Position numbers and translations under genes: made by a program. Below, piece by piece: positions 27,579 to 36,276 of a stretch of 64,000 nt of DNA. Each line of letters opens with the position of its first letter. Positions within the stretch are counted from its first letter, which is position 1. The notes under the pieces are model-generated. The model was not told the DNA's origin, did no database searches, and saw only the letters and a list, made by a program, of their open reading frames with translations. Origin of the DNA: Paracoccaceae bacterium (GTDB lineage: Bacteria > Pseudomonadota > Alphaproteobacteria > Rhodobacterales > Rhodobacteraceae); assembly GCA_020425085.1 (NCBI GenBank), contig JAGQRW010000007.1, positions 868,001 to 932,000 of the forward strand, read 5' to 3'.

Positions 27579-28037
27579 TCAGCCGCGCCGCCAGGCCAGC
27601 AGCCAACCCGCTGCCAGTCCAAGTGAAATCAGGCCGTTCCAGACGGCCATCGACAGGCCGAACATGCTCCACGGGATTTCGTCGCAGCGTACCAGCGGCG
27701 CATTCATGATCTGGTTCATCAGATCGGCACTGCTAAGGCCACCGACGCCTTGTGATGTGCAACTGGTCGGCCCTTCCCACCAGTTTTGTTCAATCCCGCC
27801 ATGATAAAACGCCACGATGGCCCCGAACAACACCACCGCACCGCCCAGAAGATACAGCCGGCGGTTCGGCAGCCAGATCGCCAGCAGGCCGATGGCAAAT
27901 GCCAGACCATGCGGCCAGCGTTGCCAGATGCACAATTTGCAGGGCGCCATACCGCCAAGATACTGAAAGCCAAAGGCCCCAAGCAGCATGGCCAGCGAAC
28001 CGAATGCGGCCAGAACGGCGATATTGCGTGCGTTCAT
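27579..28037 (-). CDS. dsbB: disulfide bond formation protein DsbB
   Basis: A 152-residue inner-membrane protein with four predicted helices. The first periplasmic Cys pair is APCKLCIWQRW (about residues 33 and 36); the second is formed by the Cys in GPTSCTSQG and in LVRCDEIPW. It reoxidises DsbA and passes electrons to quinone. Its ATG overlaps the stop of the upstream DedA/YqaA gene by 4 bp. Confidence 0.92.
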   Translation of the reverse strand: MNARNIAVLAAFGSLAMLLGAFGFQYLGGMAPCKLCIWQRWPHGLAFAIGLLAIWLPNRRLYLLGGAVVLFGAIVAFYHGGIEQNWWEGPTSCTSQGVGGLSSADLMNQIMNAPLVRCDEIPWSMFGLSMAVWNGLISLGLAAGWLLAWRRG

Positions 28038-28612
28038 ACTACCCTCAACAAATAAAACCCGCCGACCAGCAACACCACAAAGACGGTAAAGACAAGCCCC
28101 AGTCGCCGTTCGATGAAATCACGAATCGGTGCGCCGAATTTCCAAAGCAGGGCAGCGACGATGAAAAACCGCAAACCCCGTGCAATGATGCTGGAGATCA
28201 CGAATACCGGCAGGCCAAGCCCGGTCCAGCCCGACATGATGGTGATCACCTTGAACGGAAACGGCGTGATACCGGCAATCAGCACCGCCCAGGCGCCATA
28301 GTCGCGGAACTTGGCGCTGAATTTGTCGGCCGCGTCGGTGGCGTTGTAAAGTTCCAGCAGCGGTTTGCCGACCAGATCGAACAGTTGGGCCCCGATGAAA
28401 TAGCCAAGCAATCCACCCAGAACCGACGATACCAGACAGACCGTGGCGATCAGATAGGCGCGGCGCGGCGCGGCGATGATCATCGGGATCATCAGAACAT
28501 CCGGCGGGATCGGAAAGAACGAGCTTTCGGCAAAACTGACCGCCGCCAGCGCCCAGAGCGCGTGACGCGATTGTGCCAGCGACATCGTCCAGTTGTAAAT
28601 CCCGCGCAGCAT
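28034..28612 (-). CDS. YqaA/DedA-family membrane protein
   Basis: A 192-residue membrane protein of the SNARE-associated/VTT (DedA-YqaA) group. The family signature runs through SFAESSFFPIPPDVLMIPM and the re-entrant segment AGITPFPFKVITIMSG. Relatives act in lipid or ion transport across the membrane; the substrate here is unknown. In-frame ATGs at 28612 and 28618 lie close together; the first is used because AGGCGAG sits at a better distance. Co-transcribed with dsbB. Confidence 0.85.
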   Translation of the reverse strand: MLRGIYNWTMSLAQSRHALWALAAVSFAESSFFPIPPDVLMIPMIIAAPRRAYLIATVCLVSSVLGGLLGYFIGAQLFDLVGKPLLELYNATDAADKFSAKFRDYGAWAVLIAGITPFPFKVITIMSGWTGLGLPVFVISSIIARGLRFFIVAALLWKFGAPIRDFIERRLGLVFTVFVVLLVGGFYLLRVV

Positions 28613-28802
28613 ATGCATTCTCGCCTGTTTCGGCCCATGCATCACAGCAAAGGGTAAAGGTCAAGAAATTGCTGCCTCAGGCGGGCCGCAGGTCAGGTTG
28701 AAATCGGCATTTACCTTTGGCGGCAAATTAACTAGCAAAGGAAGGCAGATTCGTCGCCCTGACCGGCGCTACCAACCGGTCGGAAAATGTCGTGACGCGG
28801 TT

Positions 28803-28887
28803 GCCCGAGTGGCGGAACTGGTAGACGCAGCGGATTCAAAATCCGCCGCCGCAAGGCTTGCCGGTTCGAGTCCGGCCTCGGGTACCA
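28803..28887 (+). tRNA. tRNA-Leu (anticodon CAA)
   Basis: An 85-nt tRNA with encoded CCA. The acceptor stem is GCCCGAG/CTCGGGT with discriminator A. The anticodon stem CGGAT/ATCCG encloses the loop TTCAAAA with anticodon CAA. There is a long variable arm (CCGCCGCAAGGCTT region), as in leucine tRNAs, and a T arm GCCGG-TTCGAGT-CCGGC. It reads UUG codons. Confidence 0.97.
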
Positions 28888-29349
28888 AAACCGTTCGGCC
28901 GCATCTTGCCGCGAATCAGTTTCAGCCCGATTTCGTTGTTTTTGCATCCGTTCGGTGGGAAAAGGGCCGTAAAACCGTCATGATTAAAAAAAAGGTTTCC
29001 GGGCGGAAAATTGCCTGAGCCTTTGCTTTTCAACTGCCGGATGTGGGGTGAATTGTGGCAATGTCGGGTCTTGGGAAACAATCATGGGGAAAAACCTTAG
29101 GAACCGCCGGGGTGCCATTTCATTGATGGCAGATTCGAAACAATTATGCCGTTTGCTGCTGGTAATGAATTGATAATAAATAAGTAAATTGCCGCCAATT
29201 ATTAGCTTGCCGGCAGTTCGGACAACATTTTTGCTTTGATTTCGCCGCATTCTCGCCTAAATTGAGATGGAGCGCCCAACTGGGATGGGCAATCGATTGG
29301 CCGTGGGGGCGGCAGCGCAAGCGAGATGCGCGAGTAAAGGGTGAGTTCT
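28888..29349. other. AT-rich intergenic region after tRNA-Leu
   Basis: About 460 bp with no convincing gene. The stretch 29100-29230 is noticeably AT-rich. The open frames crossing it have shadow-like composition. It ends in the promoter-like pair listed separately, which would drive the small membrane protein and the Hint gene. Confidence 0.5.
29236..29263 (+). promoter_or_regulatory. possible promoter of the Hint operon
   Basis: TTGATT (29236-29241) and TAAATT (29258-29263) are spaced by 16 bp, about 85 bp before the small membrane protein start. Confidence 0.35.
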
Positions 29350-29628
29350 GTGTTTCGGAACAATTCAGAAAACCGGCAAGGGTCCGGTCTGCCGTTCGGG
29401 CGACGTTTCGGGGATGTGTCGTTTCTGGCATTTCTGGCGCTGATGGCCGCGTTTGCGGTTGGTCTGCATCAGCATGGTCGGCTGGACAGTTCGGAAATCT
29501 CGGTCCTGACCGGTCTTGGCATGTTCGGAATTCTCGGCAGACGCCAGGGCAACCGCAACGAAACCTCGTCCGGGGATGCACCGGCCCGTGGCCGGTTCAG
29601 GTGGTTTGGTCGGAGTGTTGGCAAGTGA
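29350..29628 (+). CDS. small membrane protein upstream of Hint gene
   Basis: A 92-residue protein with one clear hydrophobic helix (VSFLAFLALMAAFAVGL), a short loop, then a glycine-rich weakly hydrophobic stretch (VLTGLGMFGILG) and a basic tail. I do not recognise a family. Two GTG codons are possible: 29341, where AAAGG abuts the codon, and 29350, which has AAGGG at a good distance and is preferred. Its TGA overlaps the GTG of the Hint protein (GTGA), so the two are likely translated together. Confidence 0.6.
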   Translation: MFRNNSENRQGSGLPFGRRFGDVSFLAFLALMAAFAVGLHQHGRLDSSEISVLTGLGMFGILGRRQGNRNETSSGDAPARGRFRWFGRSVGK

Positions 29629-30224
29629 TCTGTTTTTCCCTTGGAACCGTCATCGGCACGGCGCGCGGCGAGGTTGCGGTACAAAACCTGCGCCAGGGCG
29701 ACCGCGTGATCACCCGCGACAACGGCCTTCAGCCTCTGAACTGGCTTGGCCGCAAACAGATGTCGGGCCGGGCCTTGTTGCAGGCACCGCATCTTCGGCC
29801 GGTGCTGATCCGCAAGGGGGCATTTGGCCGCGGACTGCCGGAACATGACATTATGGTTTCACCAAACCAGCGCATGGTGGTGGCCAGCGATCGCTCCAGC
29901 CTGTTCTTTGCCGGGCGCGAGGCGTTGGTTTCGGCCAAGCACTTGATCAATCACCGCGATATTCAGCAGATCGACAGCACCGGCATCAGCTATTTCCACA
30001 TGTTGTTCGATCGTCACGAGGTGGTTCTGGTCAACGGCGCCTGGAGCGAAAGTTTCCATCCCGACGATTATTCGCTGAACGGCTTCGGCAACGCACAGCG
30101 GGGTGAGTTTTACGAGTTGTTCCCCGAAATGAAGAAGCCGGTGATCCCGGAACTGGCCTTGCCGGTGCGCGATCCGGCCGGCAAGTCGCCGATCCGCCGG
30201 CTGTTCGGACATCAGTCTTTTTAA
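29625..30224 (+). CDS. Hint-domain protein
   Basis: A 199-residue Hedgehog/intein (Hint) domain protein of the type common in Rhodobacterales. It starts almost at the catalytic Cys: residues 1-3 are M-I-C, followed by FSLGTVIGTARGEVAVQNL, RQGDRVITRDNGLQPLNWLG. The block usually written VSPNHRMLV in relatives reads VSPNQRMVV, so the His there is replaced by Gln. The C-terminal part has VLVNGAWSESFHPDDYSLNGFGNAQ. With nothing before the Cys, classical self-cleavage would release no N-terminal product. The GTG start is set by overlap with the upstream gene. Confidence 0.8.
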   Translation: MICFSLGTVIGTARGEVAVQNLRQGDRVITRDNGLQPLNWLGRKQMSGRALLQAPHLRPVLIRKGAFGRGLPEHDIMVSPNQRMVVASDRSSLFFAGREALVSAKHLINHRDIQQIDSTGISYFHMLFDRHEVVLVNGAWSESFHPDDYSLNGFGNAQRGEFYELFPEMKKPVIPELALPVRDPAGKSPIRRLFGHQSF

Positions 30225-30248
30225 CCAGTAGTATGAGTAGGGGTAAGG

Positions 30249-30279
30249 ACGGGCAGTGCCAAGGTACTGCCCGTTTTTT
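30249..30279 (+). terminator. Rho-independent terminator of the Hint operon
   Basis: ACGGGCAGT (30249-30257) pairs with ACTGCCCGT (30266-30274), followed directly by a run of six T. It lies between the Hint gene and the convergent aminotransferase gene. Confidence 0.85.
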
Positions 30280-30295
30280 GTCAGGGTTGTTGCGA

Positions 30296-31651
30296 TCAGG
30301 CGCGGGCGGCGATCAGCCCGGCCTCGATGGCGTGTACGATGTCGTTCACTTCGGATTCGGTCACGATAAGCGGTGGAGACAGCAGGATGTTGTTGCCGGA
30401 AACCCTGAGCATGGCACCGTTTTCAAAGGCGACCTTTTGCACCAGTGGTCCTGCGGCCATATCCTGTGCCTTGGTCTTGCGGTCGCTGACCAGTTCGATT
30501 GCCGTCATCAAGCCATGCCCGCCGCGAACGTCGCCGATGATCTCATGCTCGTCCATCAGGGCCAGCAAGGCATCATGAAGCTGGGTGCCGCGTGCCGCCG
30601 CGTTCTTGCGCAGATCCAGCCGCTTGGTTTCGGCAAGGCAGGCCAGCGCCGCCGCCGCCCCGACCGGATGCGCCGAATAGGTATAGCCGTGGCCGATGCT
30701 GGCGGTGCCGCTTTTGTCGTTTTCAAACACATCGGCGATCTTTTCGTTGATCAGCGTGGCACCGAACGGGAAATAGCCCGAGGTAATGGCCTTGGCGGTT
30801 GACATCATATCGGGTTTCACCCCCCAGTGACGCGCCCCCGACCAGTCGCCAACGCGCCCAAAGCCGGTGATCACCTCATCCGAGATCAGCAAGATACCGT
30901 AGCGGTCGCATAATTCGCGCAGCTTCGGCATGAAACTGGCATGTGGCACGATCACGCCGCCAGCCCCCAGAATCGGCTCCATGATAAAGGCGGCGATGGT
31001 ATTTGGGCCCTGGAAAATGATTTCGTCCTCGGCGGCGCGGATGCACAGATCGGCCAGCTTGGCGGGGTCGGATTCATTGAACGGGTTGCGATAAGGGTAG
31101 GGCGATGCGATATGAAAACACCCGGCCAGCAGCGGTTCATAGGCGGTGCGAAAGCGGTTGTTGCCATTGACCGAGGCACCACCGAAATGCGTGCCGTGAT
31201 AACCTTTTTTCAGCGACATGAACTTGGTGCGGCCATGTTCGCCGCGTACCTTGTGATATTGCCGCGCCAGCCGCAGGCAGGTTTCAACGCTGTCCGAACC
31301 GCCCGAGGTGAAAAAGGATCGCACCATGCCATCTTCGGCAAACCAATCCAGCAATTCATAGGAAAGCTCGATCGCGGGTTCATTGGCGGTGCCGGCAAAC
31401 GAGGAATAATAGGCAAGTTTATCCAACTGGTCCTTGATCGCCTGTTTCACCGGCTCCGAGGAATAGCCGAGGTTGACATTCCACAGGCCGCCAACCGCGT
31501 CGATCGCCTGATTGCCGTCGATATCGGTAATACGCACGCCCTCGGCGCTCTGGATGATGCGGGGCGGGTTGTTCAGCATGTCGGCCGGATGCGCCATCGG
31601 GTGCCACATGTGGCGGGCGTTGTTTTCTTTCAGAAAGTTGGAATCTTTCAC
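30296..31651 (-). CDS. class III (omega) aminotransferase
   Basis: A 451-residue PLP enzyme of the class III aminotransferase family. Motifs are HMWHPMAHP, FTSGGSDSVETCLRLARQYH, KGYHGTHFGGASVNG, LLISDEVITGFGRVG and the PLP-Lys in STAKAITSGYFPFGA. Relatives use beta-alanine, taurine, putrescine or similar amines with pyruvate. Third gene of a leftward iclR-HAD-aminotransferase unit, beside a rightward transporter and aldehyde dehydrogenase. A pathway in which an amine becomes an aldehyde and then an acid is suggested; the amine is unknown. Confidence 0.88.
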   Translation of the reverse strand: MKDSNFLKENNARHMWHPMAHPADMLNNPPRIIQSAEGVRITDIDGNQAIDAVGGLWNVNLGYSSEPVKQAIKDQLDKLAYYSSFAGTANEPAIELSYELLDWFAEDGMVRSFFTSGGSDSVETCLRLARQYHKVRGEHGRTKFMSLKKGYHGTHFGGASVNGNNRFRTAYEPLLAGCFHIASPYPYRNPFNESDPAKLADLCIRAAEDEIIFQGPNTIAAFIMEPILGAGGVIVPHASFMPKLRELCDRYGILLISDEVITGFGRVGDWSGARHWGVKPDMMSTAKAITSGYFPFGATLINEKIADVFENDKSGTASIGHGYTYSAHPVGAAAALACLAETKRLDLRKNAAARGTQLHDALLALMDEHEIIGDVRGGHGLMTAIELVSDRKTKAQDMAAGPLVQKVAFENGAMLRVSGNNILLSPPLIVTESEVNDIVHAIEAGLIAARA

Positions 31652-31668
31652 GACTTTTCCCCCTGGGT

Positions 31669-32316
31669 TTAAAGGCCGAGCAGTTTTAACGCACTACGAT
31701 AGCTGTCGGCCGGATTTCGGACATCAAAACTTACGGTCTGCAAACCGACCGCGGCGGCGCCTTCGATATTTCGCGCCTGATCATCGACGAAGACACAAGC
31801 CCCGGCAGGCAGCCCCAACTGATCAAGGCACAACTGGTAAATGCGCGGATCGGGTTTGAGAAACTCGGTATGCGTTGCATCAGTTATCACGTCGAAGTAT
31901 TTGAGAAAAGGCAGTTTTTCACGAAGCTCGGCGCCATAGAACAGGTCAAGCTCATTGGACAGTATCGCCAGACGCCGCCCGGCCTTGTGGGCGGTTTCAA
32001 TCGCTGCCAGTGCCTCGGGGCGGATCATCTTCATTGGCTCGCCCCCCCTTGCGGCAATCACGAAATCCGACATCTGTTGCCAGTCGTGACCGCACATGGC
32101 GCCGACCTCATGGGTGCGTTTCAGCCAATAATCGCGCTCGGAAATCTCGCCCCGCTGCATGGATTGCCACAGCGGATCGGATTCCGGCTGAAATGGCCCA
32201 CGCCAGGTCAGGCTGCCCGGTGCCAGACCCAGCAATGCCTCGGTCTCGGGATGGGTTTCAAACAGGGTGCGGGTGATCACGCCGCCGAAATCCAGAATCA
32301 TCGCCTCGGCATTCAT
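31669..32316 (-). CDS. HAD-superfamily hydrolase
   Basis: A 215-residue HAD subfamily IA protein. Motif I is ILDFGGVIT, where the first Asp is the nucleophile and the second acidic position is Gly, as in YihX/epoxide hydrolase N-terminal relatives. Motif II is LAILSNE, and the Lys of motif III is in EFLKPDPRIYQ. Motif IV is VFVDDQARNIEGA. Its ATG overlaps the iclR stop by 4 bp and it ends 17 bp before the aminotransferase. A phosphatase for a pathway intermediate is plausible. Confidence 0.85.
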   Translation of the reverse strand: MNAEAMILDFGGVITRTLFETHPETEALLGLAPGSLTWRGPFQPESDPLWQSMQRGEISERDYWLKRTHEVGAMCGHDWQQMSDFVIAARGGEPMKMIRPEALAAIETAHKAGRRLAILSNELDLFYGAELREKLPFLKYFDVITDATHTEFLKPDPRIYQLCLDQLGLPAGACVFVDDQARNIEGAAAVGLQTVSFDVRNPADSYRSALKLLGL

Positions 32317-33086
32317 TGGCTGGTCTCCTGTTCCGGCAGGCGTTTGGCGCCGTAATGTTTTGAGATCTGGCGTGACGCTTCGATCACATATGGGGCGATC
32401 CGGCGGCGGATCGGTTCAGTCATGCGCGAAACCGGGGCGGCCACCGCGACGGCGCCGCAAACCTCGCCCGAGGGGCCAAAAACCGGTGCGGCAATGCCGC
32501 AGATGTCCACCTCGAACGTGCCGATGCTTTCGGCATAGCCACGCTGTCGGGCCGTTGCGATGAGCGCGTCAAGCTGTTGCTTTGTCATGGGTGTATCGGG
32601 GGTATGGGCCTCGCGTTTTAGCCCCAAAAGTGCGGCCAGCCGGTCCTTTGGGCATTGCGACAGATAGCTTAGACCGGATGCCGTGGCGTGCAGCGTCATC
32701 GGTTCGGCGGGGTCGATGAACACCCGCGTGCCACGATAACTGGTTTCCTCGATGGCGATATTGCTTAGTGATTCGCCGGAAAAATGGCTGAGATGCGCCG
32801 TCTCGCCGGTATCGGCCACCAGCTTTTTCAGAATGCTGCGCGCAGCGCGGTTGACCGGATATGTGATCTCGCGAATCAGCGCAAGACGCGCCAGTGTGGG
32901 GCCGAGGTGATAGGATCGCGTGAACGGATCCTGTTCGATATAACCCATGGTTTCCAGTGAGTTGAGATAGCGAAGCGTCGATGCCTTGTCGCGTGAAATC
33001 AGCCGCGCCACCTCGGACAGGCCGATAGATGGACGCTCCTCGGAAAAGAGGTTGAGAATCTCCAGGGCATTGTCGACTGTGCTCAG
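32313..33086 (-). CDS. IclR-family transcriptional regulator
   Basis: A regulator with the N-terminal winged helix-turn-helix (STVDNALEILNLFSEERPSIGLSEVARLISRDKASTLRYL, split here as one domain) and the C-terminal IclR effector domain (ETAHLSHFSGESL; DPAEPMTLHATASGLSYL; VDICGIAAPVFGPSGEVCGAVAV). No ATG, GTG or TTG is in frame close to the HTH: the nearest is a TTG at 33221, which would add 45 unusual residues. CTG at 33084-33086, with GGAG seven bases upstream, gives a 257-residue protein of normal size and is used here. It probably controls the divergent transporter operon and its own operon. Confidence 0.8.
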   Translation of the reverse strand: MSTVDNALEILNLFSEERPSIGLSEVARLISRDKASTLRYLNSLETMGYIEQDPFTRSYHLGPTLARLALIREITYPVNRAARSILKKLVADTGETAHLSHFSGESLSNIAIEETSYRGTRVFIDPAEPMTLHATASGLSYLSQCPKDRLAALLGLKREAHTPDTPMTKQQLDALIATARQRGYAESIGTFEVDICGIAAPVFGPSGEVCGAVAVAAPVSRMTEPIRRRIAPYVIEASRQISKHYGAKRLPEQETSQ

Positions 33087-33149
33087 GTGTCCGCTCCGTA
33101 TGGTCGCAGTTGAAAGTCGGATTTTTGTTTGACAGGCGAAAATAATCTG

Positions 33150-33165
33150 TGCAAGCTTTTTTGCA
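33150..33165. promoter_or_regulatory. possible IclR operator
   Basis: TGCAA and TTGCA arms flank GCTTTT in the divergent gap between iclR and the TctC gene. The site is short, and no good promoter pair could be placed around it. Confidence 0.25.
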
Positions 33166-33238
33166 ACCGATGGTTCAAATACTGAGCCGCTCGGGGTGAC
33201 AAGAAGAAAAGAATTCAGCAACGCATAGGGAGATACTG

Positions 33239-34180
33239 ATGCGGAAAATGATGACAGCGGTTTCGGCCGCGGCAATCGCAGTGACCGGAGCATTCGCGCC
33301 GGCATTGGCGGAATATCCTGACAAGCCGGTGAATTTCATCGTGCCATGGCCGCCGGGTGATCTGGAAGACGTGCTGACGCGCATGATCGCCGAGGATTTC
33401 CAGAAGAAATACGGGGTTGCGGCAGCGGTTGTGAACAAACCGGGCGGCGGCGGCGGGCCATTCCCCGGTGCGATCGAAGTGGCACAGGCCCCGGCTGATG
33501 GTTACACCATCGGATCGTTCGTGATCGGCGTCGCGGTGGTTGGCGATCAGATCGGAATTCCCGAACTGACCCCGGCCAAATTTGATCCGCTGGGCATTTT
33601 CCTGACCTATCCGTTCGTGATCGCCACCGCACAGGACGCGCCTTACAACACCATTCAGGAAATGGCCGAATACGCCAAGACGCATGAACTGGCGCTTGGG
33701 CATTTCGGCGCGGCACTGACGCCGACGCAAGTCACGCTTGCCTATGCCAAACTGGCCGGTTTTGATTGGGGTTCCGAGGCTGCTTATGATGCGGTTGACT
33801 GCAACACGCTTGCCTCGGGTGATGCGGATGTGATCAACACCACGTTGCAACTGCTGATGCCCTGCCTTGACAAGGTGAAGGTGCTGGCGTCGCTGACCAA
33901 CGACCGTATCACCATCGTGCCCGATGCGCCGACCATGGCCGAGGTTGACCCGGAACTTGACCTGTCGCTGTGGAACGGCCTGTTCGTGGTCAAGGACACG
34001 CCGCAGGACGTGCGCGACAAGATCATCGCCGTCGCCAAGGAAACCGTGATGAGCGATCGCGCCCAGGCGCTTGCCAAGGAAACCGGTGCCGGTGTCTACT
34101 GGCAGGATGCTGCCGAATCCGAAGCGCGCATTGCCAAGGACCGGGCAACCATTGCCAAGATCGGCAAGCTGATCGAATAG
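33239..34180 (+). CDS. TctC-type periplasmic substrate-binding protein
   Basis: A 313-residue solute-binding protein of the tripartite tricarboxylate transporter (TTT) family. A Sec signal peptide (MRKMMTAVSAAAIAVTGAFAPALA) is followed by YPDKPVNFIVPWPPGDLEDVLTR, NKPGGGGGPFPG and APADGYTIGSFV, the usual TctC landmarks. AGGGAG lies seven bases before the ATG. It binds the transported carboxylate in the periplasm and delivers it to TctAB. TTT family members carry citrate, terephthalate and other carboxylates, and the ligand here cannot be predicted. Confidence 0.92.
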   Translation: MRKMMTAVSAAAIAVTGAFAPALAEYPDKPVNFIVPWPPGDLEDVLTRMIAEDFQKKYGVAAAVVNKPGGGGGPFPGAIEVAQAPADGYTIGSFVIGVAVVGDQIGIPELTPAKFDPLGIFLTYPFVIATAQDAPYNTIQEMAEYAKTHELALGHFGAALTPTQVTLAYAKLAGFDWGSEAAYDAVDCNTLASGDADVINTTLQLLMPCLDKVKVLASLTNDRITIVPDAPTMAEVDPELDLSLWNGLFVVKDTPQDVRDKIIAVAKETVMSDRAQALAKETGAGVYWQDAAESEARIAKDRATIAKIGKLIE

Positions 34181-34203
34181 CGCCGCGTTCAAGCACAATC
34201 CAG

Positions 34204-34228
34204 ACCGGCCCGATGTCTTCGGGCCGGT
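34204..34228 (+). terminator. attenuator hairpin between tctC and tctB genes
   Basis: ACCGGCCCG (34204-34212) pairs perfectly with CGGGCCGGT (34220-34228) around 7 nt, with only a short ATTT after it. A partial terminator or 3'-protecting hairpin here would keep the binding protein in excess over the membrane subunits. Confidence 0.5.
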
Positions 34229-34249
34229 ATTTCGCCAGACGGGGCAGGC

Positions 34250-34771
34250 ATGAGCGACAAGAAAAGCGACAAGGTGCAATCGGGCGATCTGGTTTTTGCC
34301 GCGATCTTCCTGATTTTTTCGGTGATACTGCTTAGCCTGTTGCCGGATCAGGTGCGATGGCTGAAAAAGACCGGAATAACGGCGCAACCGGGTTTCTGGC
34401 CCGCTGCCAGTCTGATCGGCATGGTCGGATTCGGCGCCCTGCATTTCCTGACGCGGATCAGGCTATCCGATTTCAGGCGGGAATTCAGCGAGATGGCGAT
34501 CTGGGCCAGATCACTGGAATTCGCCATCTGGTTCATGATCTATGTCGTGGTGGTGCCGCTGATCGGCTATCTGGTGGCAACGTTGGTGTTTTCGCTGATG
34601 CTGACCTGGCGCATGGGGTATCGTCGCCCGCAGGTGCTGCTGGCATCCATGGGTACCGGATTTGCCACCGTGTTGTTGTTCAAGACCCTGCTTTCGGTGA
34701 AAATTCCCGGCGGTATGGTTTACGAGTATCTGCCGGACGGCTTGCGTTCGTTCATGATACTGAATTTCTAA
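34250..34771 (+). CDS. TctB-family small membrane subunit
   Basis: A 173-residue membrane protein with four predicted helices: GDLVFAAIFLIFSVILLSLL, the FWPAASLIGMVGFGALHFL region, AIWFMIYVVVVPLIGYLVAT, and ASMGTGFATVLLFKTLL. This is the layout of TctB. The C-terminal LPDGLRSFMILNF is typical for the family. It sits between tctC and tctA in the usual order. Confidence 0.88.
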   Translation: MSDKKSDKVQSGDLVFAAIFLIFSVILLSLLPDQVRWLKKTGITAQPGFWPAASLIGMVGFGALHFLTRIRLSDFRREFSEMAIWARSLEFAIWFMIYVVVVPLIGYLVATLVFSLMLTWRMGYRRPQVLLASMGTGFATVLLFKTLLSVKIPGGMVYEYLPDGLRSFMILNF

Positions 34772-34780
34772 GGGCTTAGC

Positions 34781-36274
34781 ATGGATATTCTGTTATCCGG
34801 CTTCATGATCCTGATGCGTTGGGACGTGATTGCCGCTCTGGCGGTCGGGTCGGTCGGCGGGGTAATCATCGGTGCCATTCCCGGCGTTGGCCCGGCGGTT
34901 GCGATTGCCATTCTGTTACCTGCCACCTTTTCGCTGGACCCCATCGTTGGCCTGACGGTGCTGTTGGGGATCTACGGCTCTAGCATGTATGGCGGTGCGA
35001 TCCCGGCCATCCTGATCAACACGCCGGGAACCGCTGTCAACGCCCTGACCACCTATGATGGCTATCCAATGACCATGAATGGCGAGGCAAAGCGCGCCCT
35101 TAGCCTGGCATATTCCGCCTCGTTCTTTGGTGGCATCTTTTCGGTGGTCTGCCTGATCCTGTTGTCGCCGGTCCTGGCGGTGATCGCGCCGATGTTCGGC
35201 TCGCGCGAGATTTTTCTGGCGGCGCTTCTGGGCATCATTCTGGTGGTGACGGCGCATCGCGGGCAGGTGCTGGCGGCGGGGATGATGGCGTGTTTCGGAA
35301 TTTTCATCAACACCATCGGACTGGAACCGGTGAAATACTCCAAACGCTTTACCTTTGATCAAAGCTGGCTGGCAAGCGGTGTCGATCTGATCGTGGTGGT
35401 GCTGGGACTGTTTGCGATTTCGCAGGCGTTCATACTGCTGGTGGATCGCGACGAAAGCCCGGATGCGGCACCGATTTCCGGCGGCTTGTTTCAGGGGTTC
35501 AAGGAACTTTTTCAACACAAACGTGTGGCCAGCGTGGCGGCCTCGTTCGGGGTGATGATGGGGATGATCCCCGGTGTCGGCGAATTTACCGCGCAGTTCC
35601 TGTCCTATACCTATGCGCAGAAAACGTCGAAGAAACCCAGCCTGTTTGGCAAAGGCTCGCCCGAGGGGCTGATCGCGTCGGAAACCGCCAACAATGCGGT
35701 GCCGGCAGCGGCGATGATCCCGCTGCTTGCGCTTGGCATCCCCGGTGAGGCGCTGACCGCGATGATGCTGTCGGTATTTTACGTGCACAACGTGGTGCCG
35801 GGGCCGAACCTGTTCGAAAGCAAGATGGATTTCGTGATCGCGCTTTACCTTGCGCTGTTGATCCTGAATGTTCTGGTGATTATCTTCTTGCTGTTTTCCA
35901 CCAATATGCTGTTGCAGATCATCCGAATCCCGTCGCGGTTTCTGGGGGTGGCGATCCTGACCCTCAGTTTTGTCGGGGTCTATTCCCTCAGGAACAGCCC
36001 GACCGATTGCGCCGTTGCGGCGGGGTTTGGGGTGCTTGGCTTCATATTGAAGCGGCTGAACCTGCCGATCGTGCCAATCATCCTTGGGATGGTGCTGGGC
36101 CATATCATGGAAATCAAGCTCAGGACTTCGATGTCGCGGGTAAAAGAACCCTGGGATTTCATTGACCGTCCGGTGGCGTTCATCCTGTTCCTGATCATCC
36201 TGCTGGTGCTGGGGCTGTTTGTGCGCACCGCCTGGAAGGACTACAAGGCACGCAGAGAAAATCAACAGGGTTAG
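34781..36274 (+). CDS. TctA-family large membrane subunit
   Basis: A 497-residue transport subunit with about 11-12 helices. Signatures are GAIPGVGPAVAIAILLPATFSLDP near the N-terminus, GIYGSSMYGGAIPAILINTPG, TYDGYPMTMNGEA and the second half GMIPGVGEFTAQFLSY, then SETANNAVPAAAMIPLLALGIPG. It couples carboxylate uptake to ion flow. It ends 2 bp before the aldehyde dehydrogenase gene, indicating a single operon. Confidence 0.93.
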   Translation: MDILLSGFMILMRWDVIAALAVGSVGGVIIGAIPGVGPAVAIAILLPATFSLDPIVGLTVLLGIYGSSMYGGAIPAILINTPGTAVNALTTYDGYPMTMNGEAKRALSLAYSASFFGGIFSVVCLILLSPVLAVIAPMFGSREIFLAALLGIILVVTAHRGQVLAAGMMACFGIFINTIGLEPVKYSKRFTFDQSWLASGVDLIVVVLGLFAISQAFILLVDRDESPDAAPISGGLFQGFKELFQHKRVASVAASFGVMMGMIPGVGEFTAQFLSYTYAQKTSKKPSLFGKGSPEGLIASETANNAVPAAAMIPLLALGIPGEALTAMMLSVFYVHNVVPGPNLFESKMDFVIALYLALLILNVLVIIFLLFSTNMLLQIIRIPSRFLGVAILTLSFVGVYSLRNSPTDCAVAAGFGVLGFILKRLNLPIVPIILGMVLGHIMEIKLRTSMSRVKEPWDFIDRPVAFILFLIILLVLGLFVRTAWKDYKARRENQQG

Positions 36275-36276
36275 AT

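Noticed and set aside
28698-29018. Open frame spanning the tRNA-Leu gene
   Set aside because: It reads through an intact tRNA; not a gene.
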